NCBI GenBank assembly: GCA_025786725.1
Contig: JAHLTZ010000040.1
Span: forward strand, 1 to 64,000
DNA from: Syncephalis fuscata
Lineage: Eukaryota > Zoopagomycota > Zoopagomycetes > Zoopagales > Piptocephalidaceae
DNA length: 64,000 bases
Reading direction: 5' to 3'
The notes below the pieces were generated by a model. That model was not told the DNA's origin. It searched no databases and worked only from the letters and a program-made list of their open reading frames with translations. Each line of letters begins with the position of its first letter. Positions within the stretch are counted from its first letter, which is position 1. The position numbers and the translations under genes are program-made. This document shows, in pieces, positions 58,811 to 64,000 of the stretch.

Positions 58811-60519
58811 TTATCGAACACGGATTCCCTTATAATTCTTGGCTTTCTTATCGCCAGGAAGTTTAGTCTTTACAGTCTTTGCACTTGCTTCAAAGACGCG
58901 CCATATCTTAAGTGTCTCGTCGGCCGCGGCGGTGGCCAGCATTTGTCCATCTGGACTAAGTGCCGAGTAGAGGACACGCGTTTCATGGGCGGGAATATCA
59001 ATTACACGGGCCATCGATGGATAATTCCAAATGGTCAATTGGTTATCAGGATGGCCGTGTGTTGAAAGCAGCTCTTTATCATGTGGCGACCAGAATAGAC
59101 CGGATACTTGTGAACCAGTATTAAGTGTTGATAAAAGTGCACCATTATTTGAGTTCCATATGTTAATACAGCGATCATTGCTGCCACCACCTGTGGCCAA
59201 TAAATTTGGCTGCCACGGACACCAGGATAATGCCTAGTGTATAGATTAATCGGTAGGTTATTAATAATTGTAATTAATAGTAATTATGTAATCGTATAAA
59301 TTATTAAGGTTGTATTAATTGTGTAAATTACTTACTTTAACAGCTGCCGTATGATTTGCTTTTGTATAACGTGGTGCAGCCGATGAACGGGCATCCCATA
59401 GATTAACAATGTTGTCATTGCCACCACTAGCTAGCATTTCACCGCCATAGTGCCAGGCAAGTCCACAAACATCGCTTGTATGGCCTAGAAGCTCGGCCAT
59501 TTTATGCTGGGCTATACGTACGTCATGCTGCCAAATACTGCCGTCACGGCAACCAGAAGAAAGCGTATGGCTATTCCACGCCATCGATGTCACACGTGTT
59601 CGGTGACCGCGCATTGTACGCATACGTTTACCAGTACTGTATCATATAGCTGAATATCACCTTCCTTTAAACCAACAGCCAGAAAGTCGCCGTCTTTTGA
59701 AAAGCGCAACGAGGCAATTGAATCGCCTTCACTGGCTTCAAATAGTTCTTCAACTGTACCATTAGCACTATTCCAAAGATATACAACACGATCGAGTGCC
59801 ACAGCTAGTATATCATGTTGCGACCAGTCCAGTAGATTAAGATAGTAATCATCTATAATGCCTGGCGCGTCAAGTTTACGTTCAGCCGTGGTGGCAATAC
59901 GACGTCGTTGCTGTGCTGTTTGCTTAGGTGCCACAGGTGATTTTACTGGACAGTTGTAAATGCTACGTAGATCATCGCGTTCATGGCTAGGTGGTTCAGC
60001 ACCAAATGCAAGTATACGCTGGTCGAGAGAAACGCCATAAGCACGGGCAATTTCCTCAGCATATACATCCTCACAGGCGGTGTTATCGGCTGAGTGAGGT
60101 GGAGCGGATGTTGGCTTTTCTCCGCTATGAACAATACCGCCACTGTTAAGGCCAGTATTTGTAGTATCGTCGAGGGGTGGGCAGTCGCCTTGCTCCAAGC
60201 GCTGCTTTTGCAACTTTTGCTCTTTCAGCGCTACATTAAATTGCGAAGACGGTATACTCATAGCTTGTCGGTTGGGTATAAATCGATCCGACTATAGCGA
60301 TAGGCGTTATTGCTGGTCTATCTATTTTTGTCTAAATAGACTAACTAGCAAATAGCTTACCTGTGGCTGTGGCTGTGGCTGTGACGACGGGGTCTTTTTA
60401 CTTGGACTAGAGGGCGCTGCAGGAGTCCAGTCGCGGGCCACTACTTCCATATTGCCCATTGGTTTCTTTGGACTGGATGGCGTATGCAGCACTACCTTAT
60501 TGTCGTTGGATGATAACAT
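58811..60519 (-). CDS. CDC20: Cdc20/Fizzy, activator of the anaphase-promoting complex
   Basis: Three exons (60519-60361, 60291-59336, 59233-58811), about 512 aa. The C-box SDRFIPNRQAM starts exon 2. QRILAFGAEPP follows, then a seven-blade WD40 domain beginning KLDAPGIIDDYYLNLLDWSQ, which is Cdc20-type (Cdh1 has a different DD-Y context). Later blades include CGLAWHYGGEMLASGGNDNI and TGGGSNDRCINIWN. It ends KNYKGIRVR: the Ile-Arg tail that docks on the APC/C is followed by two more residues, which is unusual. One base is lost near 59638-59645 (DIQLYDT changes frame to STGKRMRTMRG); with it the total is divisible by three. Its stop lies only 69 bp from the start of the M3 peptidase gene on the same strand. 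Confidence 0.93.
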
Positions 60520-62179
60520 GGTGGGTGACTATATTGACAGATCGAACAGTTACCACAGATTCTGTTCCTGTCGACAAAGACTAAGGCGTGACAGGAAATA
60601 GAAAATGTGAATGAATGAAAGCGGACGTAGAAAAGAATGTAAAAAAATAATAAAAACGCGTAATTATTGACATATTTTAAAATAATTAAAGGCGACATTA
60701 CGAGTTCTGTTAACATTTTATTAGTAATTTATTTATTGTTAATTAGGTTGTATCAGTGTCTGTGTTTTAGAGATCAAAAAAAGGAAAATATCCTAAACAT
60801 TCAAGGCCATCGTTATTATTACAACACTGATTACTATTATTGTTGTTATTATCATTATTACTATTGCTTTTTGTATAAAACGTATAAAATATAGAAAATA
60901 ATGGATTGTATATCCGATATATGTGAGTGTGTGTGTGTATGTATCTGAGTATATCTGGGTGTGAGTAGCTGTGAATGAATTCTTATAGTAAATCGTTAGC
61001 TAACTAGTTTGTGTGTGTGCGTGTGCGTGTGTGCGTGTGTGGTCACTTATTTCTCCGCTATCACATTATCGCTACTCTATTACTATTACTTCAATTACAA
61101 TCCACCACGACAACTTCAAACAGCCGCACCTTTTTCCCCACTGCCGACTCATTGTGCGTTTTTTCCACTACTACAATTATACTACTACAACTACAACTAC
61201 TACCACTACTGGTCCATCTTTCTCATTTGTTCATTTCCGCGTAACTGTTTTGTTGCTTGGGTAACGGACTTTTGAATATCAAGTCTATTCTTATTCTGTA
61301 TACTGTAGTCGTGTGTCGTACGTGTCTCTCTTTCGTTGCCCCTCTACCTCAGCCTATCCTCTTCCACTTATCGTTCTTTCCTTCTGTGTGCGGTGTGTGT
61401 GTGTCTGTGTGTGCTTGTACAAGAGTTGATTCTACAACAGTGGTCCTTCTATTGCTTGGCCAGCTTCATCATCCGACGCCTATTCGCCGTTCCATCGTTG
61501 GTAAGTCACGAGACAGATGTTTGGTCAAGAGTGCGAGTGCGATACAAGAGAATGTGATTGATGTATTGGCCTTGAAGTAGCATATAGCCTTTGAATAGTT
61601 TAGTCTAGTTTGAGTCGGCGCGGCTATATGCCACTTTGGAGTTGATTGTAGCTGTAAACACCGCTTCTGCCATATGGGTCAGGTGAACCCACCCGTAATC
61701 TATGCACTGACGAGTTGCCAAAGCGGTTAACATAGCAGGTTTCTATTTACTGTCTATATTATCGACAGTATCATCTTATACAACCAACAATAGTCTATTT
61801 ACGCATTTTTAAATAACAATACTGATTTGTATATTGTTCGTTTGTTTTTGGTACAAACGTTGACTGGTATGTCGCTGTACTGGCTTATTTTGTAAAATAA
61901 GCACAACCGATGGATTAGACTAAATTAGATTAGACTAATGCATATACTAACGATTACTTTTGTTTGTCAATATTAGAGCGGTGCTATTCATTTTATTGCA
62001 ATTACGACTCAATCGTCGTTTTAAAGCATCGTTTTAACGTTCGATTGCCTTGCCAAGCCATTAAACTACGTTTGGCTTTGTTCTCTAGCCATACGTTTGG
62101 AAAGTGTATGCATTTATACGATCTGTATTCCTGCATACACGGTAGAAATAGTATTTAGTATATTGCTGCCGTTCGGTAA
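60520..62179. other. Intergenic region between Cdc20 and PAK genes
   Basis: 1.66 kb. It holds TG-rich microsatellites (60927-60940, 61009-61042 and 61386-61412) and CTA/ACT triplet tracts near 61170-61212. The several overlapping frames here come from these simple repeats. The last few hundred bases are probably the PAK promoter and leader. Confidence 0.6.
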
Positions 62180-64000
62180 ATGAGTTCGGCTCACGGAATG
62201 TACGCATCTCAGCGCCCGAACAATGGATCTGGGCGTTCATCGCCCACCGAACATGGCCATGAACGACAGTCCAGCATGGGTGGACTTGGTGGCGAACATC
62301 CAGGAAAGCCTCAGCCAGATAGTTTTGTTCCACATCGCACTGCTCCATTGCCACCACGCTCGAATCAATCGTCCATGAGTCAATCCTCGTATCCATCGAC
62401 AGCCGTAAGCAAAAGTAGTGCAGCAGCCGGATTCCATACAGGACCAGGCTCGGAACGGTTAAGTATTGTATCACGATCGGCACCATCCTCTGCCTCGCGT
62501 GGTATGCCGCCACCACCACCGCCCCCTGGACCCACAATACGTAAAAGTAGTATTAGTGGTGCCCATTTTTTGCCACCACCAATGATTGCACAGCGTAGCC
62601 CGAGTACGGGTAGTGTATCGAGTGATGGCCACTTTTCACCACCAGGAAGTGTTAGTGGCACTATGCCAGCCGGTATTGGCTATTCATCAGCCAGTGGTGG
62701 TGGCGAACTAAGTCCATCTGGCATTCATGGAAATACTGGTGTCGGTATGCATTCCGCATTTCGTGCTAATAACTCGTATCATCAAAGTACATTGGAACCA
62801 ATATCGTCGTCTAACGGTGAAAATGGTACCCGAACCGGTAAAAATATATTTAGCAGTCTTGCTGCCTCGTTTTCAGGCAAGTAATACGTAAATTATGATA
62901 CTATACAAATAACATGGACCTTTATACAGGCCTATTGCCTTCATCTGACAGTAAACCCGCCATATCCTCGCCTTATAATCCAGTTCATTTAACACATGTT
63001 GGTTTTAATCAAGAAACAGGCGAATTTATTGTATGTATCTATATACTAATTAGTTAACTAACTAACTAACTAACTAATTAATTAATTAATTGGTATTTAC
63101 AATATCTAACAAATATTGATTACCTATATTAATAGGGATTGCCTAAAGAATGGCATACTATGTTGAAAAATTCGGGTATTACAGAACAAGAACAAAAGGC
63201 ACATCCACAGGTAATTAAATAGAATAAAACAATAGCAAATAATATTAATTAACTAATTAATTAATCAATCATTATTGGTTGATTGATTTACTACTATTTA
63301 CTATAGGCGGTCATTGATGCTATCAACTTTTTCCAAGATACAAATAAAACAAAGGGCGATGCTATGTGGGAGAAATTCAATGCTGTAACAGGTCAAGCAT
63401 CAGAAAATTCTGATCATGATCGGGTGCCTCCACCACCATTGTCTGCGGGCGATAAAAAGGTACCACCTCGATCACAACACCGTGTACCACCACCGCCACC
63501 ACCTACAGGTAATTCGGTAAGTTAGCTGTTTACATTTATTATGTTTGCACTAACATTGGTATTAATGGCCATACCATTAACGATTAATAGGGCGGATGTA
63601 AGTATAAACACTCATATTTAACCAGTAACTAAATGTAAATGTTATATAATTTAATATCTATAATATTTAGTGAATCCGCACTAGGCCATGTCAAAAAGCC
63701 TTCTTATGGAGGCAAGGGAACAGTTACTGGATCTGCTCCACAATTGCCGGCACTTTCTTTAGGCAGTTCATCGATGTCGATGTCATCACCACAGCCGCGA
63801 ACAAAAGCACCACCGGCTGCAACTACACCAGCAGCGGCCACGGCAGCCGGAGGAAATGCACAACGACGCCGTCCACCACCACCAAGTTCTGAGGACGTGA
63901 TTGCTAAATTAAAGGCTATTTGTACAGATGGCGACCCAACAAAGATCTACCGAGGACTTGTAAAGATTGGTCAAGGGTAAGTAATACAAATAAACAGTGC
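62180..64000 (+). CDS. p21-activated kinase (Ste20/PAK type), 5' part only
   Basis: Exons seen: 62180-62876, 62930-63030, 63136-63210, 63307-63516, possibly a tiny exon 63591-63597, and 63671-63976; the window then ends in an intron. The N terminus is Ser/Pro/Gly-rich with polyproline (MPPPPPPPGP), a likely SH3 ligand. The CRIB/PBD motif ISSPYNPVHLTHVGFNQETG runs into FIGLPKEWHTMLKNSGIT, which binds Cdc42/Rac and forms the autoinhibitory segment. More proline-rich linkers lead to DPTKIYRGLVKIGQG, the beginning of the kinase domain. No PH domain precedes the CRIB, so it is Ste20/Shk1-like and not Cla4-like. Intron 1 starts GCAAGT (GC-AG). The joint before 63671 does not keep the frame with the seven-base exon, so that point is unresolved. 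Confidence 0.92.

Noticed and set aside
61009-61580. Several overlapping frames between Cdc20 and PAK
   Set aside because: They arise from TG, CTA and similar simple repeats and have Cys/Val/Tyr-biased, unrealistic products.
61600-61760. tRNA- or snRNA-like patch upstream of PAK
   Set aside because: It contains short self-complementary stretches (GGGT ... ACCC), but no cloverleaf, no B box and no known snRNA motif could be found.

Overview
This is a nuclear contig from a eukaryote, most likely an early-diverging fungus. The evidence is dense protein genes with short introns (mostly 45-100 nt, GTAAGT-type donors) and a fungal gene set: a PAK/Ste20 kinase with a CRIB motif, a Cdc20 APC/C activator, a WIPI3-type PROPPIN, PEX12, an Mpe1/RBBP6 homologue, secreted LPMO-like proteins and a GPI-type wall protein. 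Intergenic DNA is very AT-rich. The zygomycete grade (for example Zoopagomycota) is a guess from gene style and is not proven. The standard genetic code fits throughout. I see no prokaryotic operon or virus.

Layout. 1-4425 is repeat-rich: a dispersed repeat, a tRNA-Pro(CGG), and a 2.2 kb imperfect palindrome. 4426-9321 holds the Mpe1/RBBP6 homologue and a GPI-type surface protein, both on the minus strand. 10941-14627 holds two secreted AA11-like LPMO paralogues. 14806-30751 is gene-dense: an unknown small protein, PEX12, MPP-alpha, a PROPPIN, a P4-ATPase flippase, a LITAF-domain protein and a metallo-beta-lactamase-fold hydrolase. 32139-40580 is sparser: two 7TM genes, a dispersed inverted-repeat element, an MTAP gene and a decayed Fanzor (eukaryotic TnpB-like) relic. 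40581-51466 holds an unknown nuclear-type protein, an MFSD1-like transporter, a universal stress protein, TRIP4/ASC-1, ribosomal protein uS11 and a degenerate kinase-like protein. 51467-54771 holds another inverted-repeat element with tandem subrepeats, then a third 7TM paralogue. 55731-64000 holds an OpdA-type M3 oligopeptidase, Cdc20 and the start of a PAK kinase cut by the window edge.

The genes form no obvious pathway cluster. Recurring themes are membrane and surface biology (flippase, three 7TM receptors, GPI protein, LPMOs, MFS transporter, LITAF) and organelle maintenance (PEX12, MPP-alpha, M3 peptidase, PROPPIN).

Two sequence-level points matter to any user. First, six genes contain a total of 13 single-base frame breaks, and every one behaves as a lost base. 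Adding the lost bases makes each spliced length a multiple of three, so consensus deletion errors are more likely than pseudogenes. Second, three introns use GC-AG borders with the same GCAAGT donor and will be missed by GT-only gene finders. The best candidates for undescribed biology are the 7TM family with its conserved promoter block, the long palindrome, the inverted-repeat elements with variable tandem subrepeats, and the Fanzor relic.
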